Assembly (NCBI GenBank): GCA_023362775.1 | Contig: JALMGJ010000004.1 | Span: 84,267,798 to 84,331,797, forward strand | Origin: Charina bottae | Lineage: Eukaryota; Chordata; Lepidosauria; Squamata; Charinaidae | DNA length: 64,000 bases | Direction: 5' to 3' | In this document: one piece after another, positions 10,481-21,082 of the stretch | How the letters are laid out: the number at the start of each line of letters is the position of its first letter | Numbering within the stretch: position 1 is the first letter of the stretch | Position numbers and translations under genes: made by a program | The notes under the pieces: generated by a model | Told to the model about the DNA's origin: nothing | Database searches by the model: none | What the model saw: only the letters and a program-made list of their open reading frames with translations

Positions 10481-12311
10481 GGACATTCGAAAGAGGAATG
10501 GGTAAACTAATGGAAAATTGATCTATTGGGGACTGTCAATTTTAAAGAGTAAATTTTATCTTTGTGTTGGGGGAAAGCATAACTTCAAATGCCAGTAGTA
10601 TGGAATAATGGCAAGAGATGGGCATGTCTCTATCTTTTGGGTTGTTCCATTGTGAGAAACAAATGCTGGACTAAGAATGAGATATACATGATCTTGTTAT
10701 GAACCACTCCAGAAGTAAATTTTGGACTACCACAGAAAATTGTCCATTTGAGGAATTATAATCTAGCATGGAAACAACATCAGCAATGTGAATAATAGCT
10801 TGTAGATGGGATGGTAATAGGTATTGTTGAAAGGAAGAGTTATGTGGTCTGATTGATTCAGTGAAGAAAAGAAAAAATATTCTGAGGTTTAGGGGTTTGG
10901 ATATGTGAAATATATTAAAACATCTCTGGTTAAAAATGTTTGAACCTCCTTGTTAAAATAAAATATGTTACCTGTTATAGCATTGTTATTGTTGTTGTTC
11001 ACCCTTATGACATATATTAAATATTACCTATTGATTATATATTGGGACTCAGAGGATTTAGTTATTATATCTTGTCTTCATTTTTTCCCTTCATCTCCTT
11101 CCACCTTTATGTCACTGATAAAGTAACCAATACTGAGAGGAAGAAAAGGGAAAAATTAATAGAATTACACAGATAAGTTTCTCAGTAGGGAGGCTGAGTA
11201 GTGGAATTAAGAAGAAAATGCTGCAATAACCTTTATCATCACTTCCCAAGAACTTATTGATCTGGCTTTCTCACTCAACTCCCATTGCATTGAGTGTGCA
11301 AGATTAAACATATACTGTAGCCCTTTTATCTCTACAAATAGTTTTTGAATTCATATTTTTAGAGCTTGCCTGAAATCATGAAGCATATTGCTATCACAGC
11401 ACAAATCTTTTTTTCTTTGTATTTTCTTTCTTGCATTACTTTACATTTTCTGCTTAGAATCAGTAATCAATGTTCTAAATGATACATTTTCAGTTCAAGT
11501 ATGTCAGTGTATACTATACTAAAAGATTGTCAGGAAGACAAGACTTCAGCCTTAACCAATGATTATCAGAAGGTATAAGGTCACATTCATAGATACTTCC
11601 TAAGGGTGTGGAGAAACAGGATTCATTTTGGGGTGCAAGGTGATTTGAAAGGTGGTCTAATTTACTCAATAGTGAATTTGAACCCAATACAGCACCAGAA
11701 TTTGGAACTTTGTTAATCCACTGTCTAACCTAGAAGAAACAAAATTGGATGTATTTATTTTACCTATTTAGCAATCTGGAATGATAATTTGTAATAAAAT
11801 TATACTTTTATAGCAAGGTAAATCTTGCCAAACAGCATCAAATCTAGTGCAGTGGGTTTTGAGCCATGTTTCTTCAAAATATTATTTAAAAATAATATTT
11901 GCCCATTTGCTTTATCACAGGATTTGTACAAATTACGTAACAGTAACATTAGACATGTGAAAAATACAACAAAAGATTGAGCTGTTGAGAAGAAAGAAGA
12001 AATGGTATTGGTAAGAAATGTGGAGGATGGAAACACTCTTAGATGTAAGGAGAAAAAAATAAAACCCCAAGCCTATTCACATGGTTTATTTAGAATAAGT
12101 AGCAATTTCTGTATCACCTAGAGAATGATAAAAGTGGCTACAGTTGTAAAGGAAGGCAATATAAATAGGACCCAGCTCTGATATGGAAACCTTACTAAAC
12201 AAATTAAATTAGCTTATACCAGCTTCAGAGATGAAACATCACTCCTAAGAATCTGCTCATTAAGAAGAGCAGAACAACATGGAATAAATTATAATAAAGT
12301 ATTATTGTATT
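10481..12311. other. AT-rich DNA, nothing recognised
   Basis: Short ORFs such as 11,800-12,036 (minus) and 10,274-10,510 (plus, mostly SINE) have no recognisable domain. No tandem array was seen apart from a short TTG run near 10,985. Confidence 0.4.
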
Positions 12312-12500
12312 GCTAGGGAAAGTGGAAGGCAAAAGGAAGAGGGGCCGACCAAGGGCAAGATGGATGGATGATATTCTGGAGGTGACAGACTCAACCATTG
12401 GGGAGCTGGGGATGGTGACGGCCGACAGAAAGCTCTGGCGTGGACTGGTCCATGAAGTCACGAAGAGTCGGAAACGACTGAACGAATAAACAACAACAAT
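12312..12500 (+). mobile_element. RTE/BovB LINE 3' end
   Basis: The plus strand encodes the BovB C-terminus: GKVEGKRKRGRPRARWMDDI, then LEVTDST, ELGMVTADRKLWRGLVHEVT and KSRKRLNE-stop. It is followed by the 'aataaacaacaacaat' tail. Only the last ~55 codons are present, so the copy is severely 5'-truncated. The same end is found at 38,571 (plus) and 48,741 (minus). Confidence 0.85.
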
Positions 12501-13505
12501 TATTGTATTCTACCTATATTATTGAAATATAGTGGAAATGTAAAAGATGTAAAGATTTGAATTAAACTGTCTACTTCGTAGTAAAAAAACAAAACAATTG
12601 GTTAAAAATCAGTTATCAGTAGAAAAGCAAAAATAAACTTGCAACATCCCTTTTGCAACTAGTGAGAAGTGAAGATGCCCCTAAGTTGAGATCATTTCCA
12701 GGTGACTACAGTTTTCTTGACATCATCACATAAAGGTTTGCTACTGCCTTCTATAGAGAAAATATAAAATAAAATAAAAGATAATTTCTTATTATAAATA
12801 TTGAGATTACTATGAATTATACCAAATGAAAGATTTGCTTATCTAAAATACAATTGGATTGTTGTTCTATGGAAGTTCTGTTTATAAACCTTTTAAGGAA
12901 AAAACATGCTGCATATTTAGAAATGATCTCTTAGCAAAGTGAATATTGTGGTAGTTGCAGTCAGAACTAGATTTTCTAAAGGCAAGAATACCAGTTATGT
13001 CAGCAATCAACTGACCTAGAACTAAGCATGAAAAACATTAAGCAAGATCCATGAGAAGAAGATGATGAGAAGCATTGCTAAATTTAAACTGCCTAGGATA
13101 TATCAAAGAGTTTTATCAATCAACAAAGGACAATTAACTGTTTTAAGTGGATTCATTCTAAAATGCAGTAAATGTTCTTATCTAGCCATTTCATGTCAAG
13201 TGTAGTGAGTTACTAGTTCCAGCTAGCTAAAACAGGTGAATGTAACAGGTTCATTACTTACTTTGCTGCCCCCTCAGTCATAAGGCTTATCAAGTAACCT
13301 ACCTGGTTTCTTCTGCTTTTAGAGAGATTTTTGGACAAGAAAGCAATAAACTTGCTTGGGATTCTTTCATATTTGTCTCATAAGAGAAGCAGGGTCTTGT
13401 CCCTGGCCTGAAGCTGATGTTCCTGTTCCAGGATCTTCTGGGGTTCCCATTGGAATGGGGTCCAACAGTAATTCTACACCACTGACTGGGCAACTCACTC
13501 ACTCA
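12501..13505. other. AT-rich DNA, nothing recognised
   Basis: No coding motif or element end could be supported. Confidence 0.4.
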
Positions 13506-13576
13506 TTCATGATTGATTGATTGATTATGTGCCATTAAATCAGTGTTGACTCTTAGTAACCACATAGATGGATCTT

Positions 13577-14727
13577 GGAAAGAAATCCAAGATGGCGGCC
13601 GCGAGCGGACGCCGGTTGCGGCTCCGGGAGAATTAAACCCCAAAGCCCCAAAAAACCCTCCTTATACCCACAAATTCCACCTTGGGGTTTTTGGAGAGGT
13701 TGCATCGGGGCCGGGGGTGAGTGGAGCAGTTCCTCTCCGGAGGAAGCGGTGAGCAGCGGGCGGAGCGGAGTTCGGCGGCTGGGGTATGCGGCCGCGGCAA
13801 AGTCCGGTAGTGTCAGGCGGCAGAGTCCAGCAGTTAGGGCCACGAGTTGCTGGAGCCTTCGGCCTGGGAGAACTCGGAGGCGGCTGGACAGAACCTGGTG
13901 CGATAGACTGAGGCTTCCCCCTTGGGTCCAGCGGAGTCGCCGGGAATTCGGCGGAATCTGTGGAGCTGGTAGGCCCAATAGAACTGGGAGGGGCGGCCCA
14001 GAAGCCCAGCGGAGTTGCCGGAGTCGCGGCCTAGCAGGGCCCAGCAGAGCTTGATGAGCTTGGAGCCTGGTAGCCCTCCCAGACGGAGCGACGCAGCGTG
14101 GTGGAGTCCGACGGGTCCGGTGGACTTGGGGGGACCCCAGCGAGGAATGGGTGGCTGTGGAGACTGTGGCCCAGCAGCCAGAGAAAGGACGTTTACGGTG
14201 GCCGGTGGAGACCAGCTAGAAACCGCACCGGCACCGAGATGACTGCGGGGTGTGTGGAGTACGAAGCAGCTCCCCAAAGATTAATGAACTGGAACTGGGG
14301 TGCTCCCGAGACTGAATGGACTTGTATATTTTTACATACTTTATATTTGGACTCCACTATTGGGATTAATGAAGATCTTCCCAATAGCGTTAGCTTGTTG
14401 GTTACTGAAGGACAACCACCCCCACTGCCAGGGCGGCACGAAATTGCGGGGTCTCTTGTGTGAGTGTGGTTCCCCCCCCCACAAGTGAGAGTGGCGGGAG
14501 GGGGTCCAGGATTGTATGGGACTGAGTGAGTACCTAACCCTGAGGGAGAGACAGGGTAGGTAAGAGTGACTGTTTGCCCCTTTGTGGCTAGTGAGAGAGG
14601 CCACAGGGGGCATAGTGAGTGATTGGATTGGTGAATGGAATGGGGTGATTGAGGCTTTCCAGCGCCGAGAGCTTTCGCTGGTTGCGCTGGTGGCCTATGA
14701 CTCCCCAGGAAGATTGAGAGTGAAAGG
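13577..14727 (+). promoter_or_regulatory. GC-rich 5' region of L2 copy 1, likely internal promoter
   Basis: This 1.15-kb leader is rich in CpG, unlike the AT-rich flanks. It opens with a YY1-type site at 13,587-13,602. No TATA box was seen. Overlapping ORFs on both strands (159 codons at 13,575; 147 at 13,834 minus) are not matched in frame by the second copy, so I do not call an ORF1. LINEs generally carry their promoter inside the 5' UTR; that function is inferred here. Confidence 0.6.
13587..13602 (+). promoter_or_regulatory. YY1-type motif at the L2 5' end
   Basis: CCAAGATGGCGGCCGC contains the YY1 core CAAGATGGCGGC. The same 16 bp stand at the start of L2 copy 2 (19,961-19,976). In human L1 a similar YY1 site near the 5' end directs where transcription begins; the same role here is inference. 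Confidence 0.75.
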
Positions 14728-17700
14728 ATGGATAGATGGAAGAGATCCCCGCTTAGATCCAGGTTTTCGAGGGCTCCGGGAGTGGAGGCGACCGGGCCAG
14801 GGAACTCTGGGGACGATAATGTGGGTAATGCAATCGAGGTGGTGACGGGCAGGAGATATTATGACGGGAACCAGAGGACAGGCCATCTTCGGGGAAAGCA
14901 CCCCCGATGTTTAGTATCGGTGGCGCGTTCCGGTCCTCTGAGTTCAACCCCAGGCTCTGGACAGCAGATCCTCGAGGGCTCCGGTTTTCAGCTGCTGCTA
15001 CTCAATGCCAGGTCAGTAAACAACAAAGCCCCTCTCATAAGTGAATTAATCACGGAGAGAGGGGCAGACCTGGCGTGTACTACTGAGACCTGGCTGGGCC
15101 CAGAGGGAGGGGTAGCCCTCTCGGAAATGTGCCCAGCCGGATTTCAGGTGTGGCACCAGCCGAGAGACCGGGGCAGGGGAGGAGGGGTGGCAGTTATCAT
15201 CAGAGAATCTTTGATGGCTTTCAGGGGCCTTGCTCCACAAGTATCCGGATGTGAGACCCTGTTTTTCAAGTTGGGTGCCCGTGAACAGTTGGGAGTGTTG
15301 CTATTGTACCAGCCTCCCTGCTGCGTAGCAACCTCCCTGCCTGAGCTGCTGGAGGCCATCTCAGGGTTGGCGGTGGAGTTCCCCAGGCTTATGGTCTTGG
15401 GGGATTTTAACCTGCCGTCCCTGGGACGTGCCTCGGAAGCAGCTTGGGAGTTCATGGCTACCATGGCAGCCATGGGCCTGTCCCAGATTATTCGGGACCC
15501 GACTCGAGACAGTGGACTCACCCCGGATTTGGTTTTCTTGTCAGAGCAATGGCAAAGTGACCTGAGGGGAAAGTTAGAACTATCCCCGTTGTCATGGTCA
15601 GATCACGTCCTGATTTCCTTAAGATTCTCTTATGCCGCCCCACTCCGCAGGGAGGCAGGACCTATTCGATTGGTCCACCCCCGGCGACTTATGGACCCAA
15701 TGAGGTTTCAGAGGGAGCTGGGGGTAATACCTGAAGATCTGCTGCACGGTCCAGCGGAGGCATTGGCTTCAGCCTGGAACAGGGAGGCGGCCAGTGCCTT
15801 GGACAGGACCGCGCCGATGCGACCTCTCCAACCCCATTTGACCCGTCACTCCCCGTGGTTTACGGAGGAGTTGAGGGCCTTGAAGAGGGTGAAGAGACGT
15901 CTAGAGCGCCGCTGGAGAAAAACGAAGGCGGAATTGGACCGAACACAATCTAGAGCCGCTATTAAGGCCTACCTTGTGGCGGTAAGAGCGGCGAAACGTA
16001 AATATTTCTCCGCCCTTATTGCATCCTCAGAATGCCGTCCAACGGCCCTGTTCAAGATTACTCGATCTCTCTTGGGTAGGGTGGTATCGACCACCCACCT
16101 GCAGGGCCGTGCGGAAGAATTTGCTGAGCATCTGCAGGATAAAATCGCTCGGATTCGGTCTAAGTTGGACTCCATGCGTGAAATGCAGTCTGGGGAGATG
16201 CCGGGAGAATGGTCTTGCCCTGTTATCTGGGAACGATTTGATCCTGTTGGACCTGAGGAAGTGGACAGGATCTTTCGAATTGTTAATTCCACCACATGTG
16301 ATTTAGATCCCTGCCCTTCCTGGCTGGTGAAATCAGCCAGGGAGGTGACATGTGGATGGGTCCAGGCCACGATTAATACATCCTTGTTGGAGGGGGTGGT
16401 TCCAACTGCCTTTAAAGAGGCACTGGTGCACCCCCTCCTCAAGAAGCCAGCCCTGGACCCTACCATCCTGGACAATTTTCGTCCAGTCTCCCACCTCCCC
16501 TTTTTGGGAAAGGTGGTTGAGAAAGTGGTGGCGTTGCAACTTCAAAGGACCCTGGATGAAGCGGATTATCTAGGCCCTTTTCAGTCAGGTTTCAGGCCGG
16601 GATATGGGACGGAGACTGCATTGGTCGCGCTTACGGATGATCTCTGGCGGGAGCGGGATGGTGGTAGTGCATCCATCCTTGCTCTCTTGGATCTCTCAGC
16701 GGCATTCGATACCATCGACCATGGTATCCTGTTGGGGCGGCTTAGGGAGTTGGGGGTGGGCGGCGTAGTTTTGCGCTGGTTCACCTCCTTCCTCCGAGGC
16801 CGATCCCAGTCGGTGGTAATAGGAGAGGAGAGATCTGACCCTCGGCCCCTCTTGTGTGGGGTGCCGCAGGGTTCGGTTCTCTCTCCTCTCCTATTTAACA
16901 TCTACATGAAACCGCTGGGCGAGGTCATCCGACACCATGGGATGAGGTATCATCAGTATGCGGATGATACTCAATTGTACATCTCCATCCCTGGTGAAGT
17001 AAGTGATGCAGTGACAACCCTATCCCAGTGCCTGGGGGCTGTGAGGGCCTGGATGGGGAACAACAGGCTACAATTGAACCCTAGCAAGACCGAGTGGCTG
17101 TGGATTCATGGCCTAGCATCTTCTGGGAAATTATCATCTTTGGTTCTTGATGGGGTAGCACTGCCCCATTCGGAACCGGTGCGCAACTTGGGGGTCCTTC
17201 TAGACTCACGACTCCTGCTCGAAGAGCAGGTGGCAGTCGTGGCTAGGAGGGCTTTCGCACAACTTCGGTTGGTGCACCAGTTGCGCCCATTCCTGGATCG
17301 CGACACCCTCCGAACAGTCACTCATGCTCTCGTCATCTCCCATGTAGATTATTGCAATGCGCTCTACATGGGGCTACCCTTGAAGACTATCCGGAAGCTT
17401 CAGCTAGTGCAGAATGCGGCCGCGCAAGCAATTTTGGGTGCACCAAAATCTGCACACATAACACCTCTGCTCCGCGAGCTGCATTGGGTGCCGGTCTGCT
17501 TCCGGGTACAATTCATGGTGTTGGTTATTACCTTTAAAGCCCTACATGGCATGGGGCCAGAATACCTGAAGGACCGTCTTATCCCCATTTTATCGACCCG
17601 CCCCACCAGGTCATTCAGAGAGGGCCTGCTACGAACCCCATCAATTAAAGAATGTCATCGGATGGGGTCTAGGAGGCGGGCCTTCTCTGTGGTAGCGCCC

Positions 17701-17841
17701 ACACTGTGGAACATCTTGCCCCCAGAGTTGAGGCAGATCTCCTCCCTCCCGACCTTTAGGAAAGAGCTGAAGACCTGGTTCTGCCGCCTGGCATGGGAAG
17801 GAGGAAAGGATAGTTCCTCATGGGGGTGGTTAATTCCTTAA
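14728..17841 (+). CDS. L2 ORF2: AP endonuclease + reverse transcriptase, 1037 aa
   Basis: This enzyme nicks target DNA and copies its own RNA from the nick (target-primed reverse transcription) in the nucleus. The N-terminal apurinic-type endonuclease spans about residues 88-300: LLLNARSVNNK (Asn93), TTETWL (Glu120), GDFN (Asp226, Asn228) and SDH (Asp292, His293). The reverse transcriptase follows at about 560-830: DNFRPVSHLPF, QSGFRPGYGTET, LLDLSAAFDTIDH (Asp655), GVPQGSVLSPLLFN (711-724) and YADD (744-747, Asp746/Asp747). A C-terminal domain with DYCNALYMGLP and LWNILPPE ends in SSWGWLIP. All catalytic residues are present and no stop or frameshift breaks it, so it may be a young copy. Start: first Met of the open frame. 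Copy 2 has an equivalent Met (MMDEWDKGP), and the true start could lie a few codons away. No ORF1 was identified. Confidence 0.92.
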   Translation: MDRWKRSPLRSRFSRAPGVEATGPGNSGDDNVGNAIEVVTGRRYYDGNQRTGHLRGKHPRCLVSVARSGPLSSTPGSGQQILEGSGFQLLLLNARSVNNKAPLISELITERGADLACTTETWLGPEGGVALSEMCPAGFQVWHQPRDRGRGGGVAVIIRESLMAFRGLAPQVSGCETLFFKLGAREQLGVLLLYQPPCCVATSLPELLEAISGLAVEFPRLMVLGDFNLPSLGRASEAAWEFMATMAAMGLSQIIRDPTRDSGLTPDLVFLSEQWQSDLRGKLELSPLSWSDHVLISLRFSYAAPLRREAGPIRLVHPRRLMDPMRFQRELGVIPEDLLHGPAEALASAWNREAASALDRTAPMRPLQPHLTRHSPWFTEELRALKRVKRRLERRWRKTKAELDRTQSRAAIKAYLVAVRAAKRKYFSALIASSECRPTALFKITRSLLGRVVSTTHLQGRAEEFAEHLQDKIARIRSKLDSMREMQSGEMPGEWSCPVIWERFDPVGPEEVDRIFRIVNSTTCDLDPCPSWLVKSAREVTCGWVQATINTSLLEGVVPTAFKEALVHPLLKKPALDPTILDNFRPVSHLPFLGKVVEKVVALQLQRTLDEADYLGPFQSGFRPGYGTETALVALTDDLWRERDGGSASILALLDLSAAFDTIDHGILLGRLRELGVGGVVLRWFTSFLRGRSQSVVIGEERSDPRPLLCGVPQGSVLSPLLFNIYMKPLGEVIRHHGMRYHQYADDTQLYISIPGEVSDAVTTLSQCLGAVRAWMGNNRLQLNPSKTEWLWIHGLASSGKLSSLVLDGVALPHSEPVRNLGVLLDSRLLLEEQVAVVARRAFAQLRLVHQLRPFLDRDTLRTVTHALVISHVDYCNALYMGLPLKTIRKLQLVQNAAAQAILGAPKSAHITPLLRELHWVPVCFRVQFMVLVITFKALHGMGPEYLKDRLIPILSTRPTRSFREGLLRTPSIKECHRMGSRRRAFSVVAPTLWNILPPELRQISSLPTFRKELKTWFCRLAWEGGKDSSSWGWLIP

Positions 17842-18018
17842 TTTATTGTCCTTCGTTTAATTCCATCTCCATCTGGATTTATAATTATTTATTAATTTAT
17901 ATATTGTACATTGATGTTTTATCCTGTTTTAATCTATTTTATTGTAAACCGCCCAGAGTTCCCCGTTGGGGGAGATGGGCGGTTATATAAATTTAATTAA
18001 ATAAATAAAAATAAATAA
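17842..18018 (+). terminator. 3' UTR and tail of L2 copy 1
   Basis: Contains the conserved block 'accgcccagagt...gggggagatgggcgg', whose two arms (ccgccca / tgggcgg) can pair as a hairpin, followed by a TAAA-rich tail rather than poly(A). The same block ends every L2 fragment in this window (6.7, 24.3, 29.1, 46.7, 52.7 kb) and several short stubs. It is probably the feature recognised by the L2 reverse transcriptase (inference from LINE biology). Confidence 0.75.
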
Positions 18019-18690
18019 ATCTTCTCCAGAATCATCTGTGTCCAACCTGCTCCTTCAGGTCTTCCAATGGTGCATCCATTACTGCTGTAATTGAGTCCAT
18101 CCATCTTGCTGCTGATCATTCTTCTTTTTAATTTATTTCCATCCTTTCCAGCATTGTAGACTTTTCAAGAGAGTTAGGTCTTGCATAACGTGTCCACAGT
18201 AAAATAATTTGAGGCTAGCATCTGTGCCTTGAGTCACAACTCTGGATTGATTTGTTTGATTACCCATTTGTTTGCTTTCTTTGGTATCCATGGTATTCTC
18301 AGGAGTCTTCTCAAATACCAAAGTTCAAAAGTGTCAATATTTTTTCTATAACCTGCTTCTTCAAAATCCAACATTCACTTTCACAGGGAATACCACTGCT
18401 TGCACTGTTCTTTGTAGGCATAGACACATCATGACATCTGAATATCTTTTTCAAGGCCTTCATGGCTCCTGTACCAAGAACTATTCTGTAACATATTTCT
18501 TGATTGCTTGTTCCTTTAAGGTTGATGGTTGATCCTAAAAGGCAGAACTGTCCACCACTTCAATAAATTAATTGTCAGTTCTAAGGCTGGTTGTTGTACC
18601 TGTTGTCATTAGTTTGGTATTCTTCATAGTTAGTTTAATTCCATTTCTTCATTAGGCTCCTTGACTTTGCTTATTTTCATTAAAATATAG

Positions 18691-19111
18691 TTACTTTAAA
18701 GATGCATTTATTTTCTCCCACTCTTAAACTAACAGCCCATTCCCCTTATCAATCCATTTCTGTTTGAGAGTCATAAATTTTAAAGAGGACTGTGTCTGCC
18801 CCTTTTTATGCCCTTTAGTCAGAATTCTGTCAAACCAAATCAGGCCAGATTGATATTTTCTTGATAGACAACTTATGAGAAATTAGTTCAAATGGAAAAT
18901 TTACTAAAAGTTACCTTTGAAGCAGCCTATTTATATTCAGTATTTGGTTTCATTTGAAACCCAATTCTTGCAAAGATGAAACTTGGAACAGGGGAAAATA
19001 TTTTAGTTTCTATTTTTGATATATCACCACATTAAACTGCCACATAGAGAAGTAAAGCATTCTGATTCTCAGTTCCTCAGTACTTTCCAAACATAGTCTA
19101 TTATTCTTCAC
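18691..19111. other. Unassigned AT-rich DNA
   Basis: Nothing recognised between the BovB remnant and the next SINE. Confidence 0.4.
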
Positions 19112-19472
19112 TTTTGAGTATAAAAGTAAAGGTAAAGGTTCCCCCCGCACATTTGTGCAGTCGTGTCTGACTCTAGGGGCCGGTGCTCATCTCTGTTTGT
19201 TAGTCGAAGAGCCAGCGTTGTCCGAAGACACTTCCACAGTCATGTGGCCGCATGACGGGCACAGAACGCTGTTACCTACCCACCGAAGTGGTACCTATTA
19301 ATCTACTTGCATTTGCATGCTTTCTAATTGCTAAGTTGGCAAGAGCTGGAGCTAGTGAGGGAGCTCACTCCGCACGCAGGGCTAGGGATTCAAACCTCCG
19401 AACTTGCGATCTTCCAATCGACAAGCCTGGCATCTTACCCGCTGAGCCACCACACCCTAAATTTTGAGTATA
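19112..19472 (-). mobile_element. tRNA-derived SINE (minus) with perfect 11-bp target duplication
   Basis: TTTTGAGTATA flanks the element at 19,112-19,122 and 19,462-19,472. On the minus strand the head carries an A box TGGCTCAGCGGG (19,438-19,449) and a B box GGTTTGAATCC (19,387-19,397). The body matches the copy at 10.15-10.48 kb. The opposite end reads 'gtaaaggtaaaggttcccc' on the plus strand. Complete-looking copy, about 339 bp. Confidence 0.9.
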
Positions 19473-19869
19473 CTAGCAAATAAAAATCAACAATAGTTGA
19501 AGTGCCACTTGTTGCCTATTCCATTTCTTTATGTTTCAACAGGTTCCCTACATTTTGGAAACTTTAGTGCATAGTATTTGTTGTGTGACAAAACCTCTAT
19601 TCAAAAAAAAGAAGGAAAAAGAAAGGTATCTTATTTGAAGGTCTTATTTTTCTGTATATTTCAGATGCTTTTTATATAACTGAAAACAGAACAAACCTGC
19701 TGTTTTCCTGATAAATGAAACAAACAATGCTAACTAGATTTCCTTCCTTTGGATTAAAAATGTTTATTTACAAGCATACAAACAGGACATAGTTAAATAT
19801 AGAAATGTGTATGTGTATCTTTCAGGAACTTTGAAGAGCAGTTAATTCCAGTTCTGGCTTCAGTTTCCA
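19473..19869. other. Unassigned AT-rich DNA
   Basis: Nothing recognised before the GGAA microsatellite. Confidence 0.4.
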
Positions 19870-19953
19870 GAAGGAAGGAAGGAAGGAAGGAAGGAAGGAA
19901 GGAAGGAAGGAAGGAAGGAAGGAAGGAAGGAAGGAAGGAAGGAAGGAAGGAAA
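19870..19953. repeat. (GAAG)n microsatellite, left part
   Basis: About 20 uninterrupted copies of GGAA directly in front of L2 copy 2. The same repeat resumes directly after that element at 24,446-24,508, so the LINE probably inserted within one tract. The minus strand reads as a Pro/Ser/Phe/Leu run (LPSFLPSF) and is not a protein gene. Confidence 0.95.
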
Positions 19954-19960
19954 AAGCTTT

Positions 19961-19976
19961 CCAAGATGGCGGCCGC
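19961..19976 (+). promoter_or_regulatory. YY1-type motif at the 5' end of L2 copy 2
   Basis: CCAAGATGGCGGCCGC, identical to the motif at the start of copy 1 although the leaders diverge soon afterwards. Such selective conservation suggests a function at the 5' end. Confidence 0.75.
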
Positions 19977-21082
19977 AAATCAGCGCGACCGATGAACGCT
20001 CCAGGAGAAAAGCCGCAAACCCTGTGAAAACCCACCAAAAACCCACCGAAAATCCCCAAATTTCATCCTGGTGGTTTGGAGAGGTGGTGTTGCTGATGGT
20101 GAGTGGCTTTCTCTGGGGGGAAGAGCTGGGGCGAGGCTTGTGTCCGGGTCGGAGCTCCGTGAATCTGCGCGAGAAAGCGCAGTGAACTGCCGAAGACACC
20201 GGAGGCTTCCAAAGTTTGTTGGAAGCTGAAAACCGCAGAGGCTTCTGAGGTTCGAGCTGGGCCGGTGGAGTGAGGCTGGTGGAGTTGGTGGGGTCTGGAG
20301 TCCACCGAAGACCGGAGAGTGTGGGAGGCTGCAGGAGGCAGCTGGACGCTGTGAGTGGGCCGGCGACGCTTGCGGGCTGGAGTCTACTGAGGGCTGCGGA
20401 AGACTGCCGGAGACCTCGGATTTCGTTTGTTGGAGGCGGGAGACCGTCGGAGCTCGAGTTGGGCCGGTGGAGCCGGTGGGGCCTAGCAGAGCCGGCGTGA
20501 TACAGAGAGGAGCCCGGCTGGTGCAACGGAGTCCTCGGTTGAGCCCCCCCACACACACACACAGACTAGCAGACAAACTGGACTTTTTTCCTGGGCCAAT
20601 TCTAGAGGGGGTTCAGAAACTCTGATGTTAGAACTGGCTGGAGTTGGGGGCGAACCCTGCGGCCCTCAAAAGTGCAGATGTTGCGGAGGCTGGAGCCCAG
20701 GAGATCAGGGCATAGGAAAAATCATAATACGGACTAACCCCCATGAAGACCTGGATGTTGTCCCAATTTGGGCTAAGGCGGAAGAGGGTTTGTAGGGGTC
20801 CCTTAGTATGAATGTGGACCCCCCCCAGGTTAGAGACGAGGTGGGGGGAGCCAAGATTGTATGGTTTTGTAAGAGTACCCCCCTGGGTGAGAGTCAGGTG
20901 GGGTAGGAATGAGTGCTGGTGAGTGTTGGTGCCTCTCCCTGACCAGTGAGAGAAGTTGAGGGAGAGGTACACGTTGTGAGTGTAGAGTGTGAGTGGGGGT
21001 GGTGCTGGACCCTACCAGCGCCGAGAGCGAGAGCTGGTGCGCTGGGGGGTCTTACGCGCTACCCGACATTGCATGAGATTGG

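Larger units (their letters stand above)
13577..18018 (+). mobile_element. Full-length L2-clade LINE, copy 1, apparently intact
   Basis: Structure in order: a GC-rich 5' region starting with CCAAGATGGCGGCCGC (13,577-14,727), one long ORF (14,728-17,841), a short 3' UTR containing 'gtaaaccgcccagagttccccgttgggggagatgggcgg', and a TAAA-rich tail ending about 18,018. A short target duplication, ATCTT at 13,572-13,576 and 18,019-18,023, is possible, though the AT may be tail. The element is inserted in BovB sequence. I call the clade L2 from the RT motifs and tandem-repeat tail; a CR1-related clade cannot be fully excluded. Confidence 0.9.
13511..18690 (-). mobile_element. RTE/BovB LINE (minus), split by the intact L2
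   Basis: The 3' end, with its GATT tail, is at 13,511-13,572 ('gattgattgattatgtgccattaaatcagtgttgactcttagtaaccacatagatgga'). The sequence continues without loss at about 18,019 ('tcttctccagaatcatctgtgtcc...') to about 18,690. On the minus strand the block after 18,023 encodes RWMDSITAVMDAPLEDLKEQ, an RTE C-terminal signature, with stops that mark it as dead. It is a different subfamily from the CAACAA-tailed copies at 12.3, 38.6 and 48.8 kb. The L2 at 13,577-18,018 inserted into it later. Confidence 0.8.

Noticed and set aside
13575..14463. Several ORFs of 120-160 codons in the L2 leader as an ORF1
   Set aside because: They overlap on both strands in CpG-rich DNA and the leader of the second copy does not keep the same frames.
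19822..20576. Minus ORFs of 246 and 198 codons
   Set aside because: They are antisense to the L2 leader and run into the GGAA microsatellite (LPSF repeats).
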